A stretch of DNA of 64,000 bases from RPQJ01 sp963778185 (lineage in GTDB: Bacteria; Pseudomonadota; Gammaproteobacteria; Steroidobacterales; Steroidobacteraceae), in contig CAVZTF010000003.1 of assembly GCA_963778185.1 (NCBI GenBank), positions 496,001 through 560,000 on the forward strand, given 5' to 3'. The translations under genes were made by a program, and so were the position numbers. Of this stretch, positions 20,296 through 28,689 are shown piece after piece. Under the pieces are notes generated by a model, which ran no database searches, was not told the DNA's origin, and was given only the letters and a program-made list of their open reading frames with translations. The number at the start of each line of letters is the position of its first letter. Within the stretch, counting starts at the first letter, position 1.

Positions 20296-21097
20296 CGACG
20301 AGCCGCCACTGCCGTTCGTGGCGCCCTGCCGCCAGCTCGCGGCGGACGCTCCATTGCACTGGCTGCGCAGGGGCTGGGCAGACATGTGGGCCGCGCCGCG
20401 GCAGAGCCTGACCTACGGCGCGATCGTCGTGGGCCTGAGCGTCGCGCTCGCCTACGTTGCCGTTGGGCTCGGCGGCTACTGGGAGCTGCTGTCGCTGGTC
20501 TCCGGATTCATCCTGATCGCGCCCGTGCTCGCAGTGGGTACCTACGCGATCAGCCGCCAGATCGAGCGCGGCGAAAAGCCGTCGCTGCGCCGTAGCGTGC
20601 GCGAGGAACAGCGCGCCTTCGGCAACCTGATGGTCTTCGCGCTGATGCTGATGGTGGTGTTCCTGGTGTGGGCGCGCGCGGCATCGGCCATCCACATCTT
20701 CTTCCCGATCGCCGACCAGCCCGGCTGGCGCGACTACCTCACCTTCTTCGGGATCGGCAGCGCCGTGGGCTCGATCTTCGCGTTGATCGTCTTTTCCTCC
20801 GCGTCGTTCTCGCTGCCGATGATGGTCGACCGGCGGGTCGACGCCGTGACGGCCGTGGTCACGAGCATCAACGCCGTGCTGCGCAACAAGGCCGCCATGG
20901 CTGTCTGGGCCGCCTGCATCGTGCTGGCGGTGGCACCCGGCTTTGCGCTGCTTTTCATCGGCCGGGAGCGTGGCGCCGGACTCACCTGGATCATGGTCGC
21001 GCTCGGCATCACGCTGCCACTGATCGGGCACGCCACGTGGCATGGGTACCGCGAAGCGGTGGATGCGGAGGCCTGGCCGCGGCAGGACGGTGATTGA
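20282..21097 (+). CDS. DUF2189 family integral membrane protein
   Basis: The 271-residue inner-membrane protein has about six hydrophobic segments, at roughly residues 45-65, 70-90, 118-138, 158-178, 205-225 and 235-252. It carries the DUF2189 feature WLRRGWADMWAAPRQSLTYG before the first. The function is unknown; relatives are sometimes placed beside respiratory genes. It ends 13 bases before the convergent acyl-CoA-dehydrogenase-like gene, with no terminator visible between. Confidence 0.85.
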   Translation: MPLADDEPPLPFVAPCRQLAADAPLHWLRRGWADMWAAPRQSLTYGAIVVGLSVALAYVAVGLGGYWELLSLVSGFILIAPVLAVGTYAISRQIERGEKPSLRRSVREEQRAFGNLMVFALMLMVVFLVWARAASAIHIFFPIADQPGWRDYLTFFGIGSAVGSIFALIVFSSASFSLPMMVDRRVDAVTAVVTSINAVLRNKAAMAVWAACIVLAVAPGFALLFIGRERGAGLTWIMVALGITLPLIGHATWHGYREAVDAEAWPRQDGD

Positions 21098-21110
21098 TGG
21101 AGGCCTCGAT

Positions 21111-22151
21111 CTAAGGGGCGGACGGTCGTCGCAGCAGCGCGCGATCCAGCTCGAGGTCCACTTCGTGCACCTGGTCCACGGGCAACCGCGAGTAACGCAG
21201 GGCGGCCGCGAAGCCCCGTCGATCCTGCCCGTGATCCATCATCCACTGCGCATGCTCGCAGAGCAGCGCGAGCTGCAGGCCGCGGGCGAGCGTGAGCGCG
21301 AGCCTGCGCGCGCCCGCCTGCAGGACCTCGCGATCCTTGCCGGTCTCGAGCCAGAGCGCCGCGCGCTCGAGCGCCCCGACCGCCAGCCGGCCCGCCGCGA
21401 CGAGGCGCGGCTCGCTGAGTCCCCGCACGCAGGCGGATGTGCGGCCCATCAGTGCCGCGAGACCGTCGTGCAGGTCCGCGGGCGACATTGCATCGAGCAC
21501 GAACACGTCCGGCATTGCGCCGAGCTTCGCCAGGCCCAGTGCATCGCGCAGCAACTGCGGCAACTTCCTGTCCTCCCCACCTTCCGCCGCGCCCATTCCC
21601 ACGATCGCTTCGCCGACGAGTGCGACCGCCTGCCTGCCGATGCCGAGCGCTGCGACCGGCGCCATGAGTCGCAGCAGCGCGTGCTGCTGCCGGTCGATCT
21701 CGCCGCACGCGAGCCGGCCGTTCAACTCGGCAAGCATGAAGGCCATGAGGAACGCGCCCCAGGTCTCGGCCTCGAGCGACGCCAGCAGTTCGGTGCGCAG
21801 CGCCGGATGATCCGGCGATGGGTGCCGGGATTCGCCCTGCTCGGCCTGCAGACGAACGAGCGTCAGCGTCCGGCGCATGATCGCGACCGCCTGCACGCTG
21901 CTCCACGTGGCGTCGACGGCCTGCGGTGGATCGGTCGGGGACGGCCACGCACCCGCGTCCGCAGACGCGTGCAGGGCATAGGCCCTGGCGAGTTCCACGA
22001 TGCGCGTGTAGCGGTCGCGTTGGCGTGGACCGGCGGCGGGCGGCAGTGCACGACGCAACCACGCTGCGAGCAACGGATCGTCGCGATGCCCGCTGGCGAG
22101 ATCGGCGAGGCACTGCTCGAGCGCGCCCGGCCCCGCCTCGTTTCCCGTCAT
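21111..22151 (-). CDS. acyl-CoA dehydrogenase C-terminal-like protein of unknown function
   Basis: The 346-residue, mostly helical protein resembles only the C-terminal four-helix part of acyl-CoA dehydrogenases. The closest segment is LLRLMAPVAALGIGRQAVALVGEAIVGMG, then LPQLLRDALGLAKL and VFVLDAM (about 150-225). The N-terminal and beta domains that bind flavin are absent. Its ATG overlaps the stop of the UbiI/VisC-type gene by 4 bases, so it is the last gene of the ygfB-pepP-ubiH-visC operon. A helper role for the hydroxylases is possible but only inferred from position. Confidence 0.7.
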   Translation of the reverse strand: MTGNEAGPGALEQCLADLASGHRDDPLLAAWLRRALPPAAGPRQRDRYTRIVELARAYALHASADAGAWPSPTDPPQAVDATWSSVQAVAIMRRTLTLVRLQAEQGESRHPSPDHPALRTELLASLEAETWGAFLMAFMLAELNGRLACGEIDRQQHALLRLMAPVAALGIGRQAVALVGEAIVGMGAAEGGEDRKLPQLLRDALGLAKLGAMPDVFVLDAMSPADLHDGLAALMGRTSACVRGLSEPRLVAAGRLAVGALERAALWLETGKDREVLQAGARRLALTLARGLQLALLCEHAQWMMDHGQDRRGFAAALRYSRLPVDQVHEVDLELDRALLRRPSAP

Positions 22152-23395
22152 GCGAGGTGCCCGGGGCGCGTGACGATGGCCGGCAGGTCGCCCGCGAGTC
22201 CAAGCGCGCGCCGCACCATCGCGCGACGCGCAAGCGGCTGACCGCCGACCAGCGCCATCCCGAGCCGACGCGCCGCGGCGACCGCGACGCTGCGCTCGCC
22301 GAACAGACGATTGAGCGCGTCGGTGGTGCCGAGCATCAGCGCGTTCTCGCTGCGGCGCCAGCGCTCGTAGCGCCGCAGGGTGCGCAAGCCGGACGGTTCG
22401 TCGTCGGCGGCAACCGCCGCCGCGAGTACCTCGGCAAGGGCGGCGCAATCGAGGAAGCCTAGATTCACGCCCTGGCCCGCCAGCGGGTGAATCGTGTGGG
22501 CCGCGTCGCCCACGAGCGCGAGCCGCGGCCGCACGTAGTCGCGGGCATGCCACAGCGCCAGCGGGAATGCGGCGCGCCCGCTGTCGACCTCGACGTCGCC
22601 CAGCACGTGGTCGCTCGCTCCCGTTACGCGTCGCGAGAAGGCGGCGGGCTCCGCCGCCAGCAGTTCTGCGGCCTCGGTGGGGGACGTGCTCCAGACCAGC
22701 GACACGCGTCCGTCCGCAAGCGGCAGGAACGCGATCGGGCCGTCGGGCAGGAAGCGCTGCCACGCCGTGTGCCGGTGCGGCCTTGCGGTGCGCAGGTGCG
22801 CGACGACCGCGGACTGGCCATAGGCCCAGCCCGCGCGGCCGATGCCGCAGAGCTCGCGAGTACGCGACTGCGCGCCGTCCGCACCCACCACGAGGCCGCA
22901 ATCGAGCCGACGGCCGTCCGAGAGCGTGAGTCGCGCCGCATCGTCCTCGAACTCGAGGGACTCGAGCCCGGCGCGCAGCTGCGCGATGCCCTTGAGGCAC
23001 GGCGATTCGAGCAGAGCCCACTGCACGCGCAGGTTCTCGACGATGTGGCCGAGGTCGGGTTCGCCGCTCTCGGCCGCGGAGAAATGCAGGGCATCGCGCG
23101 CGTCCGGCCGGCTCGCCGCATCCCAGACGACCATTTCGGAATACGGGCAGGCCCGTTCCGCCAGTGCCGGCCAGGCCTGCGCAACCTGCAGGATGCGCTG
23201 CGAGGCACGGGACAGTGCCGACACGCGCAGGTCCACGTCGCCGTCGCGCGGCGGCCTCGGCACCGCCGGCTCGACGATCGCCGTGCGCAAGGACGCGAGC
23301 CGCTCGTCCTGTGCAGCGAGCGCCGCGAAGGCGAGGCCAACCATGCCGCCGCCGATGACGACGACGTCGAAGTCGTGCCGCTTGCCGGCAGCCAT
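22148..23395 (-). CDS. UbiH/UbiF/VisC-family FAD monooxygenase (ubiquinone C5-hydroxylase position)
   Basis: The 415-residue FAD hydroxylase has the ADP-binding GGGMVGLAFA at about 13-22. The GD motif is LALVGDAAHTIHPLAGQGVNLGFLD near 310, with WQRFLPDGPIAFLPL near 225. By place it matches visC/ubiI of E. coli, the aerobic ubiquinone ring hydroxylase. It overlaps ubiH by one base and the downstream dehydrogenase-like gene by four. The ATG at 23395 directly precedes the Rossmann motif. Which ring carbon it modifies cannot be read from the sequence. Confidence 0.9.
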   Translation of the reverse strand: MAAGKRHDFDVVVIGGGMVGLAFAALAAQDERLASLRTAIVEPAVPRPPRDGDVDLRVSALSRASQRILQVAQAWPALAERACPYSEMVVWDAASRPDARDALHFSAAESGEPDLGHIVENLRVQWALLESPCLKGIAQLRAGLESLEFEDDAARLTLSDGRRLDCGLVVGADGAQSRTRELCGIGRAGWAYGQSAVVAHLRTARPHRHTAWQRFLPDGPIAFLPLADGRVSLVWSTSPTEAAELLAAEPAAFSRRVTGASDHVLGDVEVDSGRAAFPLALWHARDYVRPRLALVGDAAHTIHPLAGQGVNLGFLDCAALAEVLAAAVAADDEPSGLRTLRRYERWRRSENALMLGTTDALNRLFGERSVAVAAARRLGMALVGGQPLARRAMVRRALGLAGDLPAIVTRPGHLA

Positions 23396-24648
23396 CAGCG
23401 CTCCCTGGCGAGCGGCACGCCGCGTGCGAGTCGCGGGACGCGACCGGCCGCGCCCACGCTCAGGCGCGCCATCGCACCCTTGGCGGGAGGGAAGGAATCG
23501 AAGGCGAGAAGGCCTACGCTGCGCAGGCCGCGCAACAGGCCGAGCGGCGAGCCGAACACCCGCACCAGCCCGTCGGTGAAGGCGACGATGCGGCGGCGAT
23601 CTTCCTCGCGCCACTTCGCGTAGGCCGCGAGCGGTACAGCGTCCCCGACGTCCGTACCACCCTCGGCCAGCGCATCCGCCAGCACCTCGGCGAGGCTCGC
23701 GGCATCGCGCAGCCCGAGGTTGAAGCCTTGTCCTGCAATGGGGTGCAGGCCCTGGGCGGCATTGCCTACGATTGCGAGTCGCTCGGCGACGTGGCGCTCG
23801 GCGCGGGACAGCGCGAGGTCGTAGGAATGCCGCGCCCCGACGCGTAACAGCCGCCCCAGCCGGAACCCGAACGCCGCCTGCAGTTCGCCGAGGAATGCCT
23901 CGTCCGGCAACGCGAGCAGCCGCCGCGCTTCGTCCGGTCGCCGGGTCCAGACCAGGCCGCAGCGCCCGTCGGCGAGCGGCAGCACGGCGATGGGACCGTC
24001 CGGCGTGAAGCGCTCGTATGCGGTGTGGTCGTGGAAGCGCTGCGTGGTCATCGTCGCGATGATCGCCGTCTGCGCATACTCCCAGTGCTCGGCCGCGATG
24101 CCCGCCTGCTCACGCACCGCGGACCTCGCGCCGTCGGCCGCGACGACCAGGCGCGCACGCAGTTCGAGGGCCTCCCCGCCCTGCCGCTCCACGCGGATCG
24201 TGCGCGAACCCGGCTCGAGGGTCGTGGCGACGACTCGCGCCGGCGCGATCACCTGCACGCCCTGCGCGGCGCGCAGCCCCTCCCAGAGCGCCGCACCCAT
24301 GACGCGATTGGGCAGCACGCAGCCGAGCGACTCGAGGCCCTGCTCCACGGCCTCGATGCGGGCGACGCCAAAGCGGCCCTGGTCCGAAACGTGGATCCGG
24401 CGGATCGGCGTCGCCTCGCGCTCCATGTGCCGCCAGATGCCGAGACTGCGGAACACCCGCACGCTGCCGTTCGCGAGCGCGGTCGTGCGCTCGTCGAAGC
24501 TCGGGTGCCCGTTCCCGCCGGGCGGCACGGCCTCGATGATCGTGGTCCTGAGGCCGAGCGGCGCAAGCGCAAGCGCGAGCGACGCGCCCACCAGGCCGCC
24601 TCCGGCAATGGCGAGGTCGAAGTCCCGAGTCGCGCCGTTGCCGCTCAT
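23395..24648 (-). CDS. ubiH: 2-octaprenyl-6-methoxyphenol hydroxylase family protein
   Basis: The 417-residue FAD-dependent aromatic hydroxylase acts in aerobic ubiquinone synthesis. The FAD signature AGGGLVGASLALAL lies at 15-28, and the second FAD motif is LAIVGNAAQGLHPIAGQGFNLGLRD near 300. Here Gly-Asn replaces the usual Gly-Asp (VGNAAQ), as in other UbiH proteins. Position between pepP and the VisC-type gene is the E. coli order, which supports UbiH. It starts 10 bases downstream of the pepP stop. Confidence 0.93.
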   Translation of the reverse strand: MSGNGATRDFDLAIAGGGLVGASLALALAPLGLRTTIIEAVPPGGNGHPSFDERTTALANGSVRVFRSLGIWRHMEREATPIRRIHVSDQGRFGVARIEAVEQGLESLGCVLPNRVMGAALWEGLRAAQGVQVIAPARVVATTLEPGSRTIRVERQGGEALELRARLVVAADGARSAVREQAGIAAEHWEYAQTAIIATMTTQRFHDHTAYERFTPDGPIAVLPLADGRCGLVWTRRPDEARRLLALPDEAFLGELQAAFGFRLGRLLRVGARHSYDLALSRAERHVAERLAIVGNAAQGLHPIAGQGFNLGLRDAASLAEVLADALAEGGTDVGDAVPLAAYAKWREEDRRRIVAFTDGLVRVFGSPLGLLRGLRSVGLLAFDSFPPAKGAMARLSVGAAGRVPRLARGVPLARER

Positions 24649-24658
24649 GGACTGCCCG

Positions 24659-25969
24659 TCAGCCGCTCATCACGCGTTCGATCTCGGCGGGCGTGCGGGG
24701 CAGACCGTCGGTAAGGATCTCGCAGCCGCCGGCTGTCACCGCCACGTCGTCCTCGATGCGCACGCCGATGTTCCACCAGCGACGCGGCACGCCGCGGGTG
24801 CCGGCCGGGATGTAGATGCCCGGCTCCACCGTGAGGCACATGCCGGGCTCGAGCACCCGCCATTCCTCGCCGACCTTGTAGTCGCCGACGTCGTGCACGT
24901 CCATGCCGAGCCAATGGCCGGTGCGGTGCATGTAGAACTTCTTGTACGCCTCTTCCTTGATGAGCGTCGGCACGCGTCCCTTCAGCAGCCCGAGGCGCAC
25001 CAGGCCCTGCGTGATGGCCCTGACCGCCGCGACGTGGGGCTCGTCCCAGTCATTGCCGGGCCGGACGCGCGCGAAGGCGGCCTCCTGCGCCTCGAGCACC
25101 ACTTCGTAGACTGCCCGCTGCTCCGGGGAGAACCGGCCGTTGACCGGAAAGGTGCGCGTGATGTCGGAGGCGTAGTACTCGTATTCGCATCCGGCGTCGA
25201 TGAGCAGCAGGTCGCCGTCGCGCAGCTCGGCATCGTTGGCGTGGTAATGGAGCGTGCAGGAGTTCGCGCCGCCGCCGACGATCGGGTGGTAGGAGATGTC
25301 GGCGCGATGCCGGTTGAACTCGTGCAGCAACTCGGCCATGACCTCGTACTCGTGCATCCCCGGGCGTGCCGCCTTCATGGCGCGGATGTGCGCGCCCACC
25401 GCGATCTGGGCCGAGCGGCGCATCACCGCGAGCTCGCCGCGGCTCTTGTAGAGGCGCATGTCGTGCAACAGGTGGTCGAGGGCCACGAACTCCTGAGGCG
25501 TGTGGATGCCCTGCTTGGCCTTGCCCCGCAGGGTGTTCACCCAGCCGATGACGTGCTGGTCGAACTCCGCGTTCAGGCCCATCGTGTAATAGACACGCCC
25601 GCACTGCTCCATGAGCCCGGGCAGGATGTCGTCGATGTCGCCGATCGGAAAGGCGTCGTCCGCCCCGTAGTCGCACGTGGCGCCGTCCGGTCCGGTCCGC
25701 TTGCCGTCCCAGGTCTCGCGAGCGGGGTCGCGGTCGCGCACGAACAGGATGTACTCCGCCTGCGGCCGCCCGGGCACCAGCACCGCGACCGCCTCAGGCT
25801 CGTCGAAGCCGGTCAGGTAGTGGAAGTCGCTGTCGGGCCGATAGTGGTAGTGGACGTCGCTGTTGCGTTGCTTCTCCGTGGCCGCGGGCAGGATGGCGAT
25901 GCCTCCCTTGCCCATCATGCGCATCAGCTGGCGGCGGCGGCGTGCGAACTCGTCTTTGCGAACGGTCAT
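24659..25969 (-). CDS. pepP: Xaa-Pro aminopeptidase
   Basis: The 436-residue M24B metallopeptidase cleaves X-Pro N-termini. The N-terminal creatinase-like domain starts RRRRQLMRMM. The dinuclear metal centre is visible as LLIDAGCEYEYYASDITRTFP, HRTGHWLGMDVHDVG, LTVEPGIYIP and GVRIEDDVAVT, giving the Asp, Asp, His, Glu, Glu set. The ATG at 25969 follows the ygfB stop by 7 bases. A much longer upstream frame exists but is out-of-phase reading of ygfB. Confidence 0.97.
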   Translation of the reverse strand: MTVRKDEFARRRRQLMRMMGKGGIAILPAATEKQRNSDVHYHYRPDSDFHYLTGFDEPEAVAVLVPGRPQAEYILFVRDRDPARETWDGKRTGPDGATCDYGADDAFPIGDIDDILPGLMEQCGRVYYTMGLNAEFDQHVIGWVNTLRGKAKQGIHTPQEFVALDHLLHDMRLYKSRGELAVMRRSAQIAVGAHIRAMKAARPGMHEYEVMAELLHEFNRHRADISYHPIVGGGANSCTLHYHANDAELRDGDLLLIDAGCEYEYYASDITRTFPVNGRFSPEQRAVYEVVLEAQEAAFARVRPGNDWDEPHVAAVRAITQGLVRLGLLKGRVPTLIKEEAYKKFYMHRTGHWLGMDVHDVGDYKVGEEWRVLEPGMCLTVEPGIYIPAGTRGVPRRWWNIGVRIEDDVAVTAGGCEILTDGLPRTPAEIERVMSG

Positions 25970-25976
25970 GGTCCTG

Positions 25977-26585
25977 TCATTGGCTGGGTTGCTGCGGGGG
26001 CTGGCCGGCGCGCAGCCCCGCGAGGTCGTCGTGGACGAGCTGCACGGCGGCCCGCACGTATTCCACGAGCTCCGCGTAGGACTCTTCCTCCGTCTCGCTG
26101 CTTTCCGAACCGACGCCGCCCGCCAGTGAAATGTTCGCCAGGTCCGACAGCACCTCGGCCACTTCCTCCGGCAGGCGCTCCTTTGGGGCGGTGCCGGACG
26201 TGCCGAAGCCGTAGAGGAATCCCTGGCACCAGGCGCCGAGAGCCTCGGCGCGTGAGCCAAGCTCCACGTCGTCGTCCGGCAGCAGCGGCGCGAATTCCAT
26301 GTCCGGGGCCGCGAGAAATCGCGCCGTGGCCTCGTGCAGGTCGGCGAACGATCCTTCCGCGCCGGAGCCCGGCGCTGCGGCGACGGTCGCGGGCAGGATG
26401 TCGTCCAGCCATTCGACCAGGGAATATGTCCGGCGCGCGCACAGCGCCCCGCACAGGCAGCCGTGGGCCTCGGCGGCGTGCATTGTCGATGCCGCGGCGG
26501 TGAGCGCCTGGGCGACGTCGTCGAAGGCGACGGGGAAAGCATCCGGCGTATCGTAGCATCGAGCGCCGAATCGCCGCCGGTTCAA
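25977..26585 (-). CDS. ygfB: YgfB/UPF0149 family protein; 5' end uncertain
   Basis: The conserved UPF0149 core is clear: FDDVAQALTAAASTMHAAEAHGCLCGALC, later WCQGFLYGFG and AEVLSDLANIS, ending with an acidic stretch. YgfB-type proteins are small helical regulators; in Pseudomonas aeruginosa YgfB represses alpA and ampDh3. The start is a problem. In frame, only TTG (26585), GTG (26597) or a late ATG (26483) exist, and 26483 cuts the conserved region. An ATG at 26542 lies exactly where the promoter predicts the transcription start, but it is one base out of frame. One extra T in its TTT run would join it to FPVAFDDVAQAL. The 26585 start is therefore provisional. Confidence 0.8.
   Translation of the reverse strand: MNRRRFGARCYDTPDAFPVAFDDVAQALTAAASTMHAAEAHGCLCGALCARRTYSLVEWLDDILPATVAAAPGSGAEGSFADLHEATARFLAAPDMEFAPLLPDDDVELGSRAEALGAWCQGFLYGFGTSGTAPKERLPEEVAEVLSDLANISLAGGVGSESSETEEESYAELVEYVRAAVQLVHDDLAGLRAGQPPQQPSQ
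26550..26558 (-). promoter_or_regulatory. extended -10 (TGCTACGAT) of ygfB-pepP-ubiH operon
   Basis: The minus strand reads GATGCTACGATACGCCGGATG. TGCTACGAT is an extended -10 and the next ATG (26542) begins eight bases after its 3' end, so the predicted start of transcription falls at or beside that ATG. The same TGCTAnnnT form precedes at least six other genes here. Confidence 0.55.
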
Positions 26586-26614
26586 TTGATTCCGCACAGG
26601 GGCCGCCCTATAGT
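26586..26614 (+). promoter_or_regulatory. sigma-70 promoter of zapB-like/zapA, leaderless
   Basis: TTGATT (26586-26591), a 17-base spacer and TATAGT (26609-26614) form a near-consensus promoter. The ATG of the downstream gene begins at 26622, seven bases after the -10, so transcription should begin on or just before the A of the start codon. No Shine-Dalgarno is present. Confidence 0.8.
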
Positions 26615-26621
26615 TCCCGAC

Positions 26622-26855
26622 ATGAGCGAGCCCAACGCAAGAACCGCCATCGACGCCGAGCTGCGCCGCCTCGAGCGCCGCATCGACGAGCTCGTGGCGA
26701 CCGTCGGGCAGCTGAAGGAAGAGAACCGCGCCTTGCGCCAGCGGCAGGACACCCTGATCACCGAGCGCGCGAACCTGTTGCAGAAGAACGAGCAGGTTCG
26801 CGGGCGTGTCGAGGCCATGATCGGCCGCCTCAAGGCGATGGAGCACGGCTCATGA
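26622..26855 (+). CDS. TIGR02449 small coiled-coil protein (ZapB-like)
   Basis: The 77-residue protein is a single coiled coil (LRRLERRIDELVATVGQLKEE to RVEAMIGRLKAME) and lies just before zapA. Proteins of this family always sit there in many gammaproteobacteria and look like ZapB, the partner that ties ZapA and FtsZ rings to the nucleoid. The role is inferred from neighbour and fold. Translation probably begins on a leaderless message. It overlaps zapA by 4 bases (ATGA). Confidence 0.88.
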   Translation: MSEPNARTAIDAELRRLERRIDELVATVGQLKEENRALRQRQDTLITERANLLQKNEQVRGRVEAMIGRLKAMEHGS

Positions 26856-27169
26856 GCGACGACCGCGTGACGCGCGTCAGCGTCCGGCTGCTCGACCGCG
26901 AGTACCAGGTGGCGTGCCCGGCCGACGAGCGCTCGGCGCTGCTCGACTCGGCCGAGTACCTCGACTCGAAAATGCGCGAGGTGCGCGACTCCGGCAAGGT
27001 CGTGGGGCTCGATCGCATCGCGGTGATCTCGGCGCTCAACCTCGCGAACGAGCTGATCAAGCTCCGCCGCACCGGTTCGGTCGTCGACAGCGACATCGGC
27101 GCGAAGCTGCGGTCACTGCGCGAGCGCGTCGAGACGGCCCTCGAGAAGGGCCAGCAGATGGAACTTTGA
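26852..27169 (+). CDS. zapA: cell division protein ZapA
   Basis: The 105-residue protein begins VTRVSVRLLDREYQVACPADER, the ZapA beta domain, and continues into a coiled-coil helix (YLDSKMREVRDSGKVVGLDRIAV). ZapA crosslinks FtsZ protofilaments at midcell. The order zapA, 6S RNA, fau is the conserved gammaproteobacterial arrangement and supports the call. Confidence 0.95.
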   Translation: MSDDRVTRVSVRLLDREYQVACPADERSALLDSAEYLDSKMREVRDSGKVVGLDRIAVISALNLANELIKLRRTGSVVDSDIGAKLRSLRERVETALEKGQQMEL

Positions 27170-27195
27170 GGGACGGCATCGGGTCCATCCCTCGA

Positions 27196-27394
27196 CGATT
27201 TGGCGCCGCCTGCAGTGTTCGACACGGTCCGGGTTACCTCTCGACCTTAAGTCCAACACCCAGGGGAGCCGGCCAGTCGGCAACATTGTGCAAGTCCGCC
27301 TCGAGCGGGAAGCCTTAAGTGCCGCGGCCTTCCCCGCTTATTGCTCTTGTCGAGAGCAATGGCCCGTGACGGCACAGGCGGGTGGCGCCTCTCC
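27196..27394 (+). ncRNA. ssrS: 6S RNA
   Basis: The region between zapA and fau is the classical ssrS locus. A closing stem pairs GGCGCCGCCTG (27202-27212) with CGGGTGGCGCC (27379-27389), allowing two G-U pairs. The block CTCGAGCGGGAAGCCTTAAG around 27301-27320 matches the 6S signature GAGAAGCCTTAA. A hairpin TTGCTCT/AGAGCAA (27340-27358) sits in the 3' half. The size of about 195 bases is normal. 6S RNA imitates an open promoter and traps sigma-70 RNA polymerase in stationary phase. Exact ends are estimates. Confidence 0.85.
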
Positions 27395-27416
27395 CCTCAT
27401 CCCGGCGGTCGCCTGA

Positions 27417-28058
27417 ATGGCGCAACCCACAGCCGAAGTACGTGATGCGCGTCGCCGCCTGCGCGCGCTCCGCCTGTCGCTCGCGCCCGCCGAGCGGCGC
27501 TCCGCCGAGCGCGCCATCGCCGCGGCGCTGCGCCGCCTGCGACTGTTCGGGCCGGGCCGGCGCATCGCCGTCTACCTGGCGATGCGTGGCGAGGTCGACC
27601 TCGCTCCGGTCTTCGCATCAGCCTGGCGCGCGGGGTCGCAACTCTATGCGCCGCGGGTCACCAGCCGCCGCCGCCGCGGGTTGACCTTCGTGCCGCTCGC
27701 GCACGGCGTGCGCACCCGCGCCGGCGCCTTTGGCATCGATGAGCCCGTCGCGAGCGCCGGCACGCGCTGGACGGCCTTGCACCTCGACGCCGTGCTGCTG
27801 CCGGTGGTCGGATTCGACGCCGAAGGCAACCGACTCGGCATGGGTGCGGGGTTCTACGACCGCGCCCTGCGCGGGCGCCGCCGCCCCGGCAGTGGCTGGC
27901 GGCGGCCGCGCCTCATCGGCATCGCATTCGCGTGCCAGCAGGTGCCGCACATCGAGCCTTCGTCCTGGGACGTGCCGCTCGACCTGATCGTCACCGAGGC
28001 CCGGATCATCCGGCCGGCGCGGCACGCGCCGGGGCTGCGCGAGCCTGGCAAGGCATGA
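27417..28058 (+). CDS. fau: 5-formyltetrahydrofolate cyclo-ligase
   Basis: It converts 5-formyl-THF to 5,10-methenyl-THF with ATP, and in E. coli it is the gene behind 6S RNA. The 213 residues include the N-terminal basic helix (RDARRRLRALRLSL), the LPVVGFD motif and the substrate loop GMGAGFYDRAL (about 142-152). The family normally has Tyr after GxGxGY; Phe is here. It overlaps the EVE gene by 4 bases. Confidence 0.95.
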   Translation: MAQPTAEVRDARRRLRALRLSLAPAERRSAERAIAAALRRLRLFGPGRRIAVYLAMRGEVDLAPVFASAWRAGSQLYAPRVTSRRRRGLTFVPLAHGVRTRAGAFGIDEPVASAGTRWTALHLDAVLLPVVGFDAEGNRLGMGAGFYDRALRGRRRPGSGWRRPRLIGIAFACQQVPHIEPSSWDVPLDLIVTEARIIRPARHAPGLREPGKA

Positions 28059-28519
28059 ACTACTGGCTCTTCAAGTCCGAACCCGACGCCTTCAGCGTGG
28101 ACGACCTCGCCCGCGCCAGGGACGCGACTTCCGCCTGGGACGGCGTGCGCAACTACCAGGTCCGCAACATGATGCGCGACGAGATGCGCATCGGCGACCA
28201 GGGCTTCTTCTATCACTCGAGCTGCGCGGTGCCGGGTATCGCCGGCATCGTGCGCGTCGTGCGCGCGGGATACCCGGAGCGCGCCGCGCTCGAGCCGAAG
28301 CATCGCTACTTCGATCCCGAATCCGATCCCGGGCACCCGCGCTGGTACTGCGTGGACGTCCGTCTCGAGCGCCGCATCGACCCGCTGATCACGCTCGAGG
28401 TCTTGCGCAAACATGCGCGCGGAGCGCTCTCCGGCATGCTGCTACTGCGCCGGGGCAACCGCTTGTCGGTCACGCCGGTGACGCGCGAAGAGTGGCGTTT
28501 CATCCTCTCGCTCGCGTGA
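28055..28519 (+). CDS. EVE domain-containing protein
   Basis: The 154-residue EVE (PUA-like) protein starts MNYWLFKSEPDAFS, the family signature, with WDGVRNYQVRNMMRDEMRIGDQGFFYHS and the aromatic pocket residues in place. EVE domains bind modified bases in DNA or RNA. When alone beside fau, as here, they are probably a housekeeping RNA-related factor. Its ATG overlaps the fau stop. Confidence 0.92.
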   Translation: MNYWLFKSEPDAFSVDDLARARDATSAWDGVRNYQVRNMMRDEMRIGDQGFFYHSSCAVPGIAGIVRVVRAGYPERAALEPKHRYFDPESDPGHPRWYCVDVRLERRIDPLITLEVLRKHARGALSGMLLLRRGNRLSVTPVTREEWRFILSLA

Positions 28520-28625
28520 GCGAATGCCGTGATTCACAGCACCAACTCATCGTCGGTCGCTCTCGCCGTTCATCGCGCGTCGCTCGAGCGTCCGGGAGCC
28601 ACGACAGAAATTCGTGACGTGCCTC

Positions 28626-28654
28626 TTGCAATCGGGTTTTGATTTCTGTAAATA
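28626..28654 (+). promoter_or_regulatory. sigma-70 promoter of the lysine-rich small gene
   Basis: TTGCAA (28626-28631), a 17-base spacer and TAAATA (28649-28654) give a good promoter. The surrounding DNA is AT-rich compared with the rest of the window. The predicted start lies about 28 bases before the gene's ATG, leaving room for its GGAG ribosome binding site. Confidence 0.75.
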
Positions 28655-28689
28655 CTGCGCCCGGACTAACCCGACATGGAGATATGCAA

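Noticed and set aside
24659..26542. pepP extended to ATG 26542
   Set aside because: The added 190 residues are out-of-phase ygfB; family length and the ATG at 25969 fit pepP.
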